This document shows, one piece after another, positions 35,468 to 43,600 of a DNA stretch of 64,000 nucleotides (positions within the stretch are counted from its first letter, which is position 1; every line of letters starts with the position of its first letter). This DNA is from SXOA01 sp046593355 (lineage in GTDB: Bacteria; Planctomycetota; Planctomycetia; Pirellulales; Pirellulaceae): contig JBKJNY010000242.1 in the NCBI GenBank assembly GCA_046593355.1, forward strand, positions 1-64,000, read 5' to 3'. Both the position numbers and the translations under genes were made by a program. Under the pieces are notes generated by a model that was not told the origin of the DNA, ran no database searches, and saw nothing but the letters and a program-made list of their open reading frames with translations.

Positions 35468-36181
35468 ATGGCTCTTGACCAACGGAAGAAGCAGAAGAAG
35501 GCCGAAAAACGCAACGCCAAGCAGAAGGCGAAAAAAAAGTCGCTGGCCCTTCGCGGCCGGGAAGATCCGGGCCTGCGAATTGCTCGCGCGGCATCGGCCC
35601 CGATCCTGCATAGCGCCTACAGCGCTAACTTGTGGAAAGACGGCATCGGATACGTCCTCTTGAGCCGGCAACTCGCCAGCGGGAACGTGGCCTCGGCTCT
35701 GCTGCTGGTGGATGTTTTCTGCCTGGGAGTCAAGGACGCCATTGTCAGAATCTCGCCGCGCGATTCTTACGAGTCGCAGATTTACAACAAGTTGAATTAC
35801 CAGTCTGGCTGGGTACACCTGCCCCCCGAGTCCCTGCGGAAGTTGGTCGACGGAGCGGTATCCTTTGCCAGCGAATTGGGCCTTAAACCCCATCCGGACT
35901 TTCTCGTCGCCTGGCTGTTGTTCGGCGATATCGACGCGAGCTTGTCGACGGACGAGTTCGAGTACGGCAAGAATGGCAAGCCGCTGTTCATTGCTGGGCC
36001 CAATGATAGCCCCATGAAATGCGGCCGGATCATGGATCTGCTGATGGGCCACAGCGGCCCGGGCAAATTCGATTTCCTCGTGCCGATCAGCAATCCCGAG
36101 GGCGAACGGTTGATGCAATCCCTGGTGACCGGGGAGCAGGAACGGGATGGCGATGAGGACGAGGATTTGGAAGAGGCCTAG
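35468..36181 (+). CDS. Hypothetical protein with a Lys-rich N-terminus
   Basis: 237 residues from the ATG at 35468, with AAGGAGGGG about 7 nt upstream; the open frame extends 66 codons further upstream but without a better start. Residues 5-30 are strongly basic (QRKKQKKAEKRNAKQKAKKK). A globular part follows (for example ANLWKDGIGYVLLSRQLASG, then FCLGVKDAIVRIS), and the tail is acidic (DGDEDEDLEEA). No membrane segment is present. The sequence looks like a soluble planctomycete protein of unknown role. It is transcribed away from the molybdenum hydroxylase operon. Confidence 0.75.
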   Translation: MALDQRKKQKKAEKRNAKQKAKKKSLALRGREDPGLRIARAASAPILHSAYSANLWKDGIGYVLLSRQLASGNVASALLLVDVFCLGVKDAIVRISPRDSYESQIYNKLNYQSGWVHLPPESLRKLVDGAVSFASELGLKPHPDFLVAWLLFGDIDASLSTDEFEYGKNGKPLFIAGPNDSPMKCGRIMDLLMGHSGPGKFDFLVPISNPEGERLMQSLVTGEQERDGDEDEDLEEA

Positions 36182-36281
36182 CCCGTGTTATAGACCGGCC
36201 TTCGGACACCAGCCTGAAGGGCAAGCGAACGACGGCTCGGCTGGCGTGTTCGGGCAGTAATTCCACAGCCTGTCAGCGTAA

Positions 36282-36305
36282 CTTTCCTTCACTGGCGCTC
36301 AGGCT
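36282..36305. repeat. Dispersed repeat, copy 2
   Basis: The same word as 30897-30921 with one T missing. Both copies lie 3' of genes. Confidence 0.6.
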
Positions 36306-36326
36306 TGCGCGAGAGATCTTCGACGG

Positions 36327-36353
36327 GGGGCGGCGAATGTGGCCGCCCCTTTT
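36327..36353 (+). terminator. Rho-independent terminator
   Basis: Stem GGGGCGGC (36327-36334) / GCCGCCCC (36342-36349) with a 7-nt loop, followed by TTTT. It lies 145 nt after the 237-residue hypothetical gene, which it probably terminates. Confidence 0.65.
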
Positions 36354-36743
36354 GCGTTGGCAGGGACAGGGTGCCCAAGTAACGCGATAGGCACGTGCGG
36401 GTCGCCTCGAACTGGACACTTAGTCTTTAAGTGGCCTTTTGTATAATACACACCAGGCGCGACGCCTCCGCGATGAGCCAAGGAAAGGTTTGCAAGACGG
36501 GTAGGGCGGATTGGCCAGGGGGTGCCGAGTGCCCGCACAAGAAGTGCGCCGGGGAGGTGAATCAAGAAGGGCCGATTTGCGGGGTTGATTCAGGGACTTA
36601 CGGCGTGAATCAAGAGCGTAAGTTCATGATGTGAATTATGTTGCGATAAACGATAATGTCGTAAGTGATTTTGAAATAGGATGGTGAGAATCATGAATCA
36701 AGTACGCCCCAAGCGGGGGAGGAAGCGAGAGACGGGTTGGGAA

Positions 36744-36921
36744 ACCTTAGGTTTACCCACATCTCATGAAGCAATGCTATCACAGCGGTGCTGAGTGGGC
36801 TGGCAGCAACGAGTTACAGAAATGACGACTTGTTGAGTCTCAATAAGGCATTTTTTCGCTAACTCCTTGCTGCACAACCAACTTCAGCAATACCTGTTGA
36901 GATGTGGGTAAACCTAAGGTT
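36744..36921. mobile_element. MITE-like element with 24-bp terminal inverted repeats
   Basis: Bases 36744-36767 (starting AACCTTAGGTTTACCC) are the exact reverse complement of 36898-36921. About 130 nt lie between them, with no coding capacity. The word GGTTGGGAAACC occurs at both ends (36736-36747 and 36918-36929), overlapping the inverted repeats. Removing the insert would restore GACGGGTT-GGG-AAACCCGTC, a hairpin. This fits insertion of a small non-autonomous element into a palindrome. Confidence 0.7.
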
Positions 36922-36940
36922 GGGAAACCCGTCCTACGAA

Positions 36941-37000
36941 GGCAAGCTGGCAGCTTGCCCCACGAAACCCTCACCCCAGCCCTCTCCCAGGGGGAGAGGG
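36941..37000. repeat. Two dispersed palindromic words behind fhcA
   Basis: GGCAAGCTGGCAGCTTGCC (36941-36959) is a near-perfect palindrome, and the hairpin CCCTCTCCC-AGG-GGGAGAGGG lies at 36980-37000. The second lies just after the fhcA stop and may serve as its terminator. Both words are of kinds I know to be widespread in bacterial spacers. Confidence 0.6.
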
Positions 37001-37007
37001 GGAAAAA

Positions 37008-38669
37008 CTACGGGCCGCAGGCGATTTGCTCGGTGGCTTGGACGTAGTGGTCGGTGACGGGGTAGTTGCGGAAGCGGATGCTGTAGTACTGCTCGAACCA
37101 CTCCCTGATGTGGGCCTCGGCAGCGGGGTCGTAGGCGGGGGCGACGTGGAGCGTCTTGCCGAGGAAGTTTTCGCGGATGTCCCCTTCCTCGACGAGAATG
37201 CGGCCCGATTTGATCACGTAGCGCGGCAACTCGAACATCGTTTGCTTGTTCTCGTGCGGCGTGTAGATGGTGATGTCGGCGTCGGCTCCGGGGCCGAGGT
37301 GCCCCTTGTGGGCCAGGCCGAGGATGCGGGCGGGGCCGGCGCGGGTGATGATGGCGATTTCGCCCAGCGTGTATTCGCGCGTCAGGTCGGCGAGCTGGCA
37401 GCGCTGGCGGATCAGCGGGTTGCAGGTTTTGAGGATGTCCTGCCGGTAGGTCCGGTCCATCAACATGCGGATGATTTGCGGGTAGGCCAGGAACGAGCCG
37501 CCGTTGGGATGGTCGGTGCTCATGACGACCCGCCAGGGGTCCGTGACGAGCAGATACCATTCGAGGCCGATGGCCCATTGCAAGGAGTGGACGAGGCTTT
37601 TGTTGCGGTACTCGATGGGGGCGATGCCGCAGCCGGCTTCCATCTCGGTGTCGGAGCTGAACCACTTGGTGCCGTAGATATTGGCCAGATAGTAACCGAG
37701 GGGGCCGTCGCCGGTCATGCTCGTCGTTTCGCCGAACAGAACCTGCCCGACGTCCACCGTGACATTGGGATGCGAGTTGACATAGTCCGCGAGCGGCTGG
37801 ACCTTGCTATTAAAAGTGTTCTCGTCCGCGTCGCCGCCGCCGTAGCTGTGGAACTGAATGTGGGTGATATGCCCCTTGTGCCCTTCCAGGGCCTGCATTG
37901 TCTCAAGAGTCGTCGTCCAGTTGCCGGGCATGCCGAGCTGGTTGGCGTGGATATGGACGGGATGCGGCAGCTTCAGTTCGCCGGCGGCCTGGGCCAGGCT
38001 GGTGATGATTTGCCGCGGGGAGACGTTGAAATGATCGACGATGGAATCGATGTTCTCGACGTTGCCACTGGCGTGGTGCTTCCAGACCTCGACCCCGCCG
38101 GGATTGACGAGCTTGGGGGCGTAGGCCTTGGCCGACGAGAGCAGCCACGCCATGAACGCCTTGAGCCGCTCGGGTTCTTTGTCCCGGATGGAGTTCATCA
38201 CGTAGTGATTATTCCCCATCAGCACGTAGAAGCCTTTGTCGATGCAGGGGGTGTCCTCGAACTCCTCGTGGACATGGCGGGCGGCCAGCGGCGGAACGGC
38301 GGCATCGAAAGCGGTGGTGTAACCCATGCCGGCGTACTTATAGCCGGTGGCAAAGGTGCTGGGGACGCTTCCCATGGTGCCCGATCGCTTGATGGCTGTC
38401 CGCTCGATTTTTTCCCCGTTCCGCCGCTCCTCGGGACGCATTTTGCGGGCGGTGTTAGCCTTGGGCCCCGCGATATGGCAGTGCATATCGATGCCGCCGG
38501 GCATGATGACGAGGCCGGAGGCGTTGAGGTTGCGAGTCGGCTTACTGCCGCGCTCGGTCGGCGGCTCCACGATTTTGTCGCCCTGAATCCACAGGTCTTT
38601 CACTTGCCCGTCGATGCCGTTGGCCGGGTCATAGACATAGCCGCCGGAGATGAGGAAGTATTCAGACAT
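37008..38669 (-). CDS. fhcA: Formylmethanofuran dehydrogenase subunit A (formyltransferase/hydrolase complex, C1 metabolism)
   Basis: 553 residues from the ATG at 38669 (MSEYFLISGGYVYDPANGID); an ATG three codons upstream is possible, and the frame stays open further upstream. It is an amidohydrolase-superfamily protein. Metal-ligand motif GGIDMHCH is near residue 70, followed by HIHANQLGMPGN and the late block VVMSTDHPNGG that matches FmdA/FhcA proteins. Family knowledge: in planctomycetes and methylotrophs this subunit releases formate from formyl-tetrahydromethanopterin or -methanofuran in the Fhc complex. None of the partner genes (fhcB, C, D, mch) is in the window, so it is an orphan here. 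It is transcribed divergently from the DUF4058 gene. Confidence 0.8.
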   Translation of the reverse strand: MSEYFLISGGYVYDPANGIDGQVKDLWIQGDKIVEPPTERGSKPTRNLNASGLVIMPGGIDMHCHIAGPKANTARKMRPEERRNGEKIERTAIKRSGTMGSVPSTFATGYKYAGMGYTTAFDAAVPPLAARHVHEEFEDTPCIDKGFYVLMGNNHYVMNSIRDKEPERLKAFMAWLLSSAKAYAPKLVNPGGVEVWKHHASGNVENIDSIVDHFNVSPRQIITSLAQAAGELKLPHPVHIHANQLGMPGNWTTTLETMQALEGHKGHITHIQFHSYGGGDADENTFNSKVQPLADYVNSHPNVTVDVGQVLFGETTSMTGDGPLGYYLANIYGTKWFSSDTEMEAGCGIAPIEYRNKSLVHSLQWAIGLEWYLLVTDPWRVVMSTDHPNGGSFLAYPQIIRMLMDRTYRQDILKTCNPLIRQRCQLADLTREYTLGEIAIITRAGPARILGLAHKGHLGPGADADITIYTPHENKQTMFELPRYVIKSGRILVEEGDIRENFLGKTLHVAPAYDPAAEAHIREWFEQYYSIRFRNYPVTDHYVQATEQIACGP

Positions 38670-38786
38670 GAGGACCATCGTCCCGGCGATAGGCGAGACG
38701 GGCAAGGCGGGAGAATAGGCGAAAGTATATTGTCGATCTACAATACGCCAACTTGCCGTATGCGGACCACAACGGAGGAATTGCAG

Positions 38787-39485
38787 ATGCAATCCCCATT
38801 TCCTGGAATGGACCCTTTTATTGAGGTTCGCGGCGAATGGGATGACTTTCAGAGAAAGCTCGTAGCCGCGATCCATTCGGCAATTGCGTCGGCGTTGCCA
38901 GAGGGCTATTTCTGTCGAATTGCAAATCGAGTCTATTTCGAGTCATTTCCTGAATTTGAGGGCCAGCCACGTTTACAAGAGGCAGCAGCGAGAGAATTGA
39001 AATGCGTCGAGTGGTATCTAGATATCAAGCGCGTTCAGAACTCGCAACGACCGCTCGTCACGACTATTGAGGTTCTTTCCCAACATAACAAATGGCCTGG
39101 TCGCGTTGGCTGGAAAGAGTATCAACGCAAGCGCAACCTCTTGATGGTCGGCGCGGCAAACTTAGTTGAGATTGACCTCATCCGCGGCGGACAACGTCCG
39201 CCGATGAAAGAGGATTGGCCCGACAGCCCGTATTACATTCTGGTATTCCGAAGGCAGCAGGCGTCGCTGGCTTGTGTTTATCCGGCGTATTCCACTGGGC
39301 GGCTTCCGGTCGTACCAATCCCGTTGTCATCGGGCCACAGCGACATAGCACTGGACCTTCAACCACTCGTTGACGAAGTCTTTCAAAAGTCGCGCTATTA
39401 CCGTGACATGCATTATGAAAGACCGATTCCCCATCTTGGTTCCGAAGAGCAGGAATTGCTGAAGAAACACTTGGAGGGCAAATAG
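38787..39485 (+). CDS. DUF4058 family protein
   Basis: 232 residues, start fixed by GGAGGA 7 nt before the ATG. It opens with SPFPGMDPFIE, the signature of DUF4058 proteins, and has the conserved middle block VTTIEVLSQHNKWPG..GWKEYQRKRN. Function is unknown. The length is close to the usual 240-260. The gene is visibly less GC-rich than fhcA and the acpP/fabF region, as if acquired or relaxed. It is convergent with the VOC-family gene, only 3 nt from its stop. Confidence 0.8.
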   Translation: MQSPFPGMDPFIEVRGEWDDFQRKLVAAIHSAIASALPEGYFCRIANRVYFESFPEFEGQPRLQEAAARELKCVEWYLDIKRVQNSQRPLVTTIEVLSQHNKWPGRVGWKEYQRKRNLLMVGAANLVEIDLIRGGQRPPMKEDWPDSPYYILVFRRQQASLACVYPAYSTGRLPVVPIPLSSGHSDIALDLQPLVDEVFQKSRYYRDMHYERPIPHLGSEEQELLKKHLEGK

Positions 39486-39488
39486 GCA

Positions 39489-39875
39489 TTAACCCGGCTG
39501 AAACAGCGCACACACCGCTCCCGCCGGGTCGCGGATGACGCAGAACGTGCCGCCGGAGAGGGGGCGGGGTGCGATGACGATCTGGCCCCCCAACTCGGCG
39601 CAGCGATTGGCGGAGGCGGCAACGTCGGCGACGATGATGTAGATAAGCCACTGCGGCGGAATGTCGGCGTTGCTGCCGCGGGCATGGCAGATGCCGGCGA
39701 CGCTCTCTCCGCTGGCCGGCTGGAGCATTTCGAAGTCGCTATAGCAGCCGAGATCCACGGGGCTCGATTTCCAGCCGACGACCTGCTCGTAGAAAGCACG
39801 CAGGGAGTCCGCATCCGGCACGGTCAAATCCCGCCAGGCGATGCTGCCGACGGCGGGACGAACTTCACCCGACAT
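39489..39875 (-). CDS. VOC-family (glyoxalase-fold) protein
   Basis: 128 residues. Two bab-b-b modules are visible: WRDLTVPDADSLRAFYEQVV and GWKSSPVDLGCYSDFEML, then PPQWLIYIIVADVAASANRC and GGTFCVIRDPAGAVCALFQPG, which is the typical VOC ending 'DP.G....L'. The His/Glu metal ligands of true glyoxalase I are not complete, so the reaction is unknown. It begins close behind the PIN-TRAM gene and is probably co-transcribed with it. Confidence 0.75.
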   Translation of the reverse strand: MSGEVRPAVGSIAWRDLTVPDADSLRAFYEQVVGWKSSPVDLGCYSDFEMLQPASGESVAGICHARGSNADIPPQWLIYIIVADVAASANRCAELGGQIVIAPRPLSGGTFCVIRDPAGAVCALFQPG

Positions 39876-39878
39876 GCG

Positions 39879-40922
39879 TTATGCGCCTCCCGGGGCGAAG
39901 CGGCCGAAGATCATTCGCCCGGCGCTGGTTTGCAGCACGCTGGTGACGGAGACTTTCACTTCCTTGCCGATGTGCTCGCGGCCTCCTTCGACCACGATCA
40001 TGGTGCCATCATCCAGATAGCCGATGCCCTGCCCAAGTTCCTCGCCCGGCTTGACGATGCGGACGTCGAAGGCCTCGCCGGGCAGGAAGACCGGCTTGAG
40101 CGAGTTGGCGATATCGTTGAGGTTGATGACTTGCACATTCTGCAGCTTGGCGACCTTGTTGAGGTTGTAGTCGCCGGTGACGACCTTTCCTTCCAGGTGC
40201 TTGGCCAGCAGGACCAGCTTCATATCGACCGACTGGCCGGCCATCTCGGGCGTTTCGCGGTCATAGATTTTCAGGTCCACCCCCTGGGTGCTCCTCAGGC
40301 GGTTAAGGATATCCAGCCCCCGTCGGCCACGGGCGCGGCGAAGTTTGTCCGAGGAATCGGCGATGTTCTGCAGCTCCGAAAGCACGAACCGGGGCATGAT
40401 GAGTTGGTTGTCCAGAATGTTGGTCTCCACGAGGTCGGCGATGCGGCCGTCGATGACCACGCTGGTATCCAGAATGTAGGGCTTGAGTCCCTTGACCTCT
40501 TTGGAGAATTCGACGTAGGGGATGATGAAGCGAAAGTCATCCTTCGTCTGCAAGAGCAGGCTGATGCAAGAGTAGCACAGGACCATGCCGAGAATTAGCT
40601 TGGTCACATTGCGGGCGGTGTCGTCGGTCACATTGCGGCCGACCTCGTCGGTTTGCATGAGGAGGGGTTCCAAGGCCAACGACAGAATAAAGGTCAGAAA
40701 AACACCGACCAGGAGCCCAAAGTAGACGGCTGAAATCGTATCGATCTGTTTGCGAGGAAGAAAGATATCCGCGGCAATGATGCCCCCGGCCAGCGAAGTA
40801 GTGCCGATGAACGCCAGCCAGGGCATCCACGGAATGCCAGTCGGACGGACGATGGGGATTAAATAGCTGGCAATCCCGATGGCCACCAGCATGAAAACGC
40901 TGCGGAGAATGAGGAGTGGCAT
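39879..40922 (-). CDS. Membrane PIN-TRAM domain protein (YacL-like)
   Basis: 347 residues from the ATG at 40922; the open frame continues upstream without support. Four N-terminal membrane segments lie at about 3-25, 32-55, 60-90 and 120-142. A PIN domain follows at about 165-285, with acidic metal-site residues in YILDTSVVIDGRIADL and a later TGDYNLNKVA. A TRAM domain ends the protein (GEAFDVRIVKPGEELGQGIG to FGRF). Family knowledge: similar to Bacillus YacL, a putative membrane-bound nuclease with an RNA-binding TRAM domain. It is divergent from acpP. Confidence 0.85.
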   Translation of the reverse strand: MPLLILRSVFMLVAIGIASYLIPIVRPTGIPWMPWLAFIGTTSLAGGIIAADIFLPRKQIDTISAVYFGLLVGVFLTFILSLALEPLLMQTDEVGRNVTDDTARNVTKLILGMVLCYSCISLLLQTKDDFRFIIPYVEFSKEVKGLKPYILDTSVVIDGRIADLVETNILDNQLIMPRFVLSELQNIADSSDKLRRARGRRGLDILNRLRSTQGVDLKIYDRETPEMAGQSVDMKLVLLAKHLEGKVVTGDYNLNKVAKLQNVQVINLNDIANSLKPVFLPGEAFDVRIVKPGEELGQGIGYLDDGTMIVVEGGREHIGKEVKVSVTSVLQTSAGRMIFGRFAPGGA

Positions 40923-41093
40923 AGGGATACGGATGATGGTCGCGCAAAAAAGGCCCCTCGCGCGCTGGGGCGGGAAAAACGCCAGTATAATCCTTAGGAC
41001 CATGCGAAACAGGGCGCAAGCCCTGCCACCCAACTGGGGCGGTTGGCCAGCCCCAAACCGGGGAAAGTCGCGGTCTCGGGCGGCTTACCTATC

Positions 41094-41123
41094 TTGACCT
41101 TTCCGCGAATCATCCTTTATCTT
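41094..41123 (+). promoter_or_regulatory. Putative sigma-70-type promoter of acpP
   Basis: TTGACC (41094-41099) and TATCTT (41118-41123) are separated by 18 nt, about 95 nt ahead of the acpP start. It is found by eye only. Confidence 0.4.
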
Positions 41124-41217
41124 GTTTGGATTGACCGGCTCGTCGGTTTACAGTCATTCCCCGGGCACACTCCGCGGCTTCGGCTTGCGGTTCAACCATT
41201 CTAGGAGGACGGCGCAA

Positions 41218-41457
41218 GTGGCATCCGTCGCAGAACGCGTTACCGACATCGTCGCCGAGCAACTCGGCGTGGACAAAGAGAAGATCACGCTCGAAACCTC
41301 GTTTGTGAACGACCTGGGGGCTGATTCGCTCGACACCGTGGAACTGGTGATGGAACTCGAGGAAGAGTTCGACATCAATATTCCCGACGACGCAGCGGAA
41401 AAGATCCAGACCGTCGGCCAGGCGATCAAGTTCATCGAAGAAGCTCAGAACGCCTAG
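41218..41457 (+). CDS. acpP: Acyl carrier protein
   Basis: 79 residues, GTG start with AGGAGG at 41203-41208. Typical acidic four-helix protein. The phosphopantetheine site is Ser37 in NDLGADSLDTVELVMELEEE. It carries the growing acyl chain in type II fatty acid synthesis. fabF follows 192 nt downstream on the same strand, the classical acpP-fabF order. That spacer holds no gene. Confidence 0.95.
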   Translation: MASVAERVTDIVAEQLGVDKEKITLETSFVNDLGADSLDTVELVMELEEEFDINIPDDAAEKIQTVGQAIKFIEEAQNA

Positions 41458-41649
41458 CCGGGCGCGGCGTTTGGGTTCGCCTTGGGGGCTGGTGGCTCGT
41501 CGGGTCCGCGCTGCCATGATCACCAGCAGGGGGCCTGGAATCGCTGCACCCGAGCAGCCCGATAACCTTCCCGCGCGCCCGCCTTTGAAAAAATTGGCCG
41601 CACGGGAATCGGTCCCGCCGCATTGGGTTTCCCAGCATGGTTTATTAGC

Positions 41650-42900
41650 ATGAAACGTCGCGTCGTAATCACCGGGCTGGGTGTCGTCACCTCCCTCAGT
41701 TGCCAGGTGGAGGAACTATGGCAGCTCCTGTGCGCGGGCCAGAGCGGCATTCACGCGCTGACGACCATCGACACCCAGATGCTCAGGATCAAGTTCGGCG
41801 GCGACGTCCGCGACTGGGATCCCGAACAATGGCCCAGCGCTTTTCAAGACCGCAAGGAGATCAAGCGGGTGGACCGCTTCAGCCAGTTCGCCATGGTCGC
41901 CGGCCATGCCGCGGTGAAAGATTCCGGCATCGACTTTGGCCAAGAGAACACGCACCGCTGCGGCGTCATTCTCGGCAGCGGCATCGGCGGGCTGCATGAG
42001 ATTGAAGACCAGGTCGTCCGCATGACGCAAAAGGGGCACGACCGCGTTTCCCCCTTTCTGGTCCCCAAGATGATGCTCAACGCGGCCGGCGGCAACCTTT
42101 CCATACGGTACGGGCTGAAGGGTATCAACTACACGGTCGCCACGGCCTGTGCCAGCGCGAACAACGCCATCGGCAACGCCTTCCGCACCATCCAGCACGG
42201 CGATGCCGACGTGATCATTACCGGTGGCACCGAATCTTCCATCACCGAAATGGCCCTCGCCGGTTTTCAGAATATGAAGGCCCTCTCCACGCGCAACGAC
42301 GACCCGCCCCGCGCCAGCCGCCCGTTTGATGCCGAGCGGGACGGCTTTGTGCTGGCCGAAGGAGCGGGCATTTTGGTGATTGAAGAATTGGAACGAGCGC
42401 GGGCCCGCGGCGCGCGAATCTACTCGGAAATCCTCGGCTTCGGCGCGAGTGCCGACGCCGGCCATATCACCCAGCCGGACCAGCAAGGCAGCGGCGCTGC
42501 TGCCGCCATGAGTTTGGCCTTGTCGGACGGAAAGCTAAATCCCTCGGACGTGGGCTACATCAGCGCTCACGGCACCAGCACTCCGTTGGGAGATGCCGCG
42601 GAAACGAACGCCATCAAGCGGGTGTTCCAGGAACATGCCCGGCAGGTCAGCATCTCCAGCATCAAGAGCCATCTGGGGCACACGCTGGGGGCTTGCGGGG
42701 GGATTGCTCTTGTGGCGTGCGTGAAATCCCTGCAAGACAGCGTCATTCCGCCGACCATCAATCTAGAAAATCCTGATCCGGTCTGCGACCTGGACTATAC
42801 GCCCAAAACGGCCCGCGAAAAAAGCTATCGCGTGGCCCTGAGCAACAGCTTTGGATTCGGCGGGCATAATGCGTGCGTCGTGATTGGCAAGTTAGCTTAG
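41650..42900 (+). CDS. fabF: 3-oxoacyl-[acyl-carrier-protein] synthase II
   Basis: 416 residues from the ATG at 41650 (MKRRVVITGLGVVTSL). The thiolase-fold active site is complete: Cys167 (TACASAN), His307 (AHGTSTPLGD), Lys339 and His344 (KSHLGHTLGACG). The spacing is the same as in E. coli FabF (163, 303, 335, 340). The C-terminal SNSFGFGGHNA block is intact. It condenses malonyl-ACP with acyl-ACP in chain elongation. Downstream of acpP; a strong hairpin follows the stop. Confidence 0.95.
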   Translation: MKRRVVITGLGVVTSLSCQVEELWQLLCAGQSGIHALTTIDTQMLRIKFGGDVRDWDPEQWPSAFQDRKEIKRVDRFSQFAMVAGHAAVKDSGIDFGQENTHRCGVILGSGIGGLHEIEDQVVRMTQKGHDRVSPFLVPKMMLNAAGGNLSIRYGLKGINYTVATACASANNAIGNAFRTIQHGDADVIITGGTESSITEMALAGFQNMKALSTRNDDPPRASRPFDAERDGFVLAEGAGILVIEELERARARGARIYSEILGFGASADAGHITQPDQQGSGAAAAMSLALSDGKLNPSDVGYISAHGTSTPLGDAAETNAIKRVFQEHARQVSISSIKSHLGHTLGACGGIALVACVKSLQDSVIPPTINLENPDPVCDLDYTPKTAREKSYRVALSNSFGFGGHNACVVIGKLA

Positions 42901-42903
42901 CCC

Positions 42904-42941
42904 CCGCGTCCACGCGGGGAATGCACACCGCGTGGACGCGG
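42904..42941. terminator. Strong inverted repeat between convergent genes
   Basis: Perfect 14-bp arms CCGCGTCCACGCGG (42904-42917) and CCGCGTGGACGCGG (42928-42941) with a 10-nt loop. It is placed between the convergent fabF and TIGR03067-type genes, so it may end transcription from both sides. There is no T-run, so factor-dependent termination or a repeat origin is possible. Confidence 0.6.
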
Positions 42942-42951
42942 CGGCTAATCG

Positions 42952-43431
42952 CTATTTCACCTTCTTGAAGGTGAGCATCAGCACCCCGCTGCCTGCTTTG
43001 GATTCCAAGGCGCTAGGACGCTTTCCTTTCGCCGGCTGGTCGCCGTCCATCTGAAAACAAAACTTGAATGTCTCCCCGTCCACGGAGTACAGCCCTTCGA
43101 GCAGCTTCGTGCCGTCCTTGAGTTCCTCCGCCTTCTCGGCCACGTCCATCAACTTCGGCGTTGTTGTGACATCCAACTTGATGAACCTCTTCTGAGGGGT
43201 GAAGTTCGGGTCGCTCCCGGTGATCTCCATGTTTTCGTCTTTGAATTCGAGCTTGATCCCCAGCTTGAGCACGTCTGCCAACTCCTCGCCATCCTTCTGG
43301 CAAGCCGTCACCTCCCACTTCCCTTCCAGAGCCTTCAGCCCAGCTTGGAGAGCATCGTCATCCGCTCCCGGTGACACGGAATACATGGTCAGCAAGGAAA
43401 CCAGGACTCCCAAAACTTGCAGGGTACGCAT
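42952..43431 (-). CDS. Secreted TIGR03067-type protein
   Basis: 159 residues from the ATG at 43431; the open frame reaches far upstream but the signal peptide marks the start. Signal peptide MRTLQVLGVLVSLLTMYSVS, with cleavage probably after SPGA. The mature part opens ALKALEGKWEV, the hallmark of TIGR03067 domain proteins common in planctomycetes, and ends in VLMLTFKKVK. It has a lipocalin-like beta-strand pattern. Function unknown. It is divergent from the epimerase gene. Confidence 0.8.
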   Translation of the reverse strand: MRTLQVLGVLVSLLTMYSVSPGADDDALQAGLKALEGKWEVTACQKDGEELADVLKLGIKLEFKDENMEITGSDPNFTPQKRFIKLDVTTTPKLMDVAEKAEELKDGTKLLEGLYSVDGETFKFCFQMDGDQPAKGKRPSALESKAGSGVLMLTFKKVK

Positions 43432-43600
43432 AACGGTTCTCCCAAGGAATGTGCGGAAGCAGGACGGCGAAATGGACGAATGCCCGTGCATCATTGTAAG
43501 GGCCAATGAAAAGGCATTCCAGCCGACCCGCGAGGGCGGGTGCCGCGTATTATACTGCTGCTGCCCTAGCGTTCTGTAACTTTCATTGTTTGGCGAAACT

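Larger units (their letters stand above)
36354..37007. other. Gene-free stretch rich in repeats
   Basis: No gene is supported. TTTGTATAATAC near 36437 resembles a -10 box, but the frame that follows (36431-36634) has no ribosome binding site and low-quality composition. The second half holds a MITE-like element (36744-36921) and two further palindromic words (36941-37000). Confidence 0.5.

Noticed and set aside
36431..36634. Small gene after a TATAAT-like box
   Set aside because: No ribosome binding site, repeat-like surroundings and no protein-like pattern.
37026..38786. Long plus-strand frame leading into the DUF4058 gene
   Set aside because: The part before 38787 is antisense to fhcA. 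The real start is the ATG with GGAGGA at 38787.
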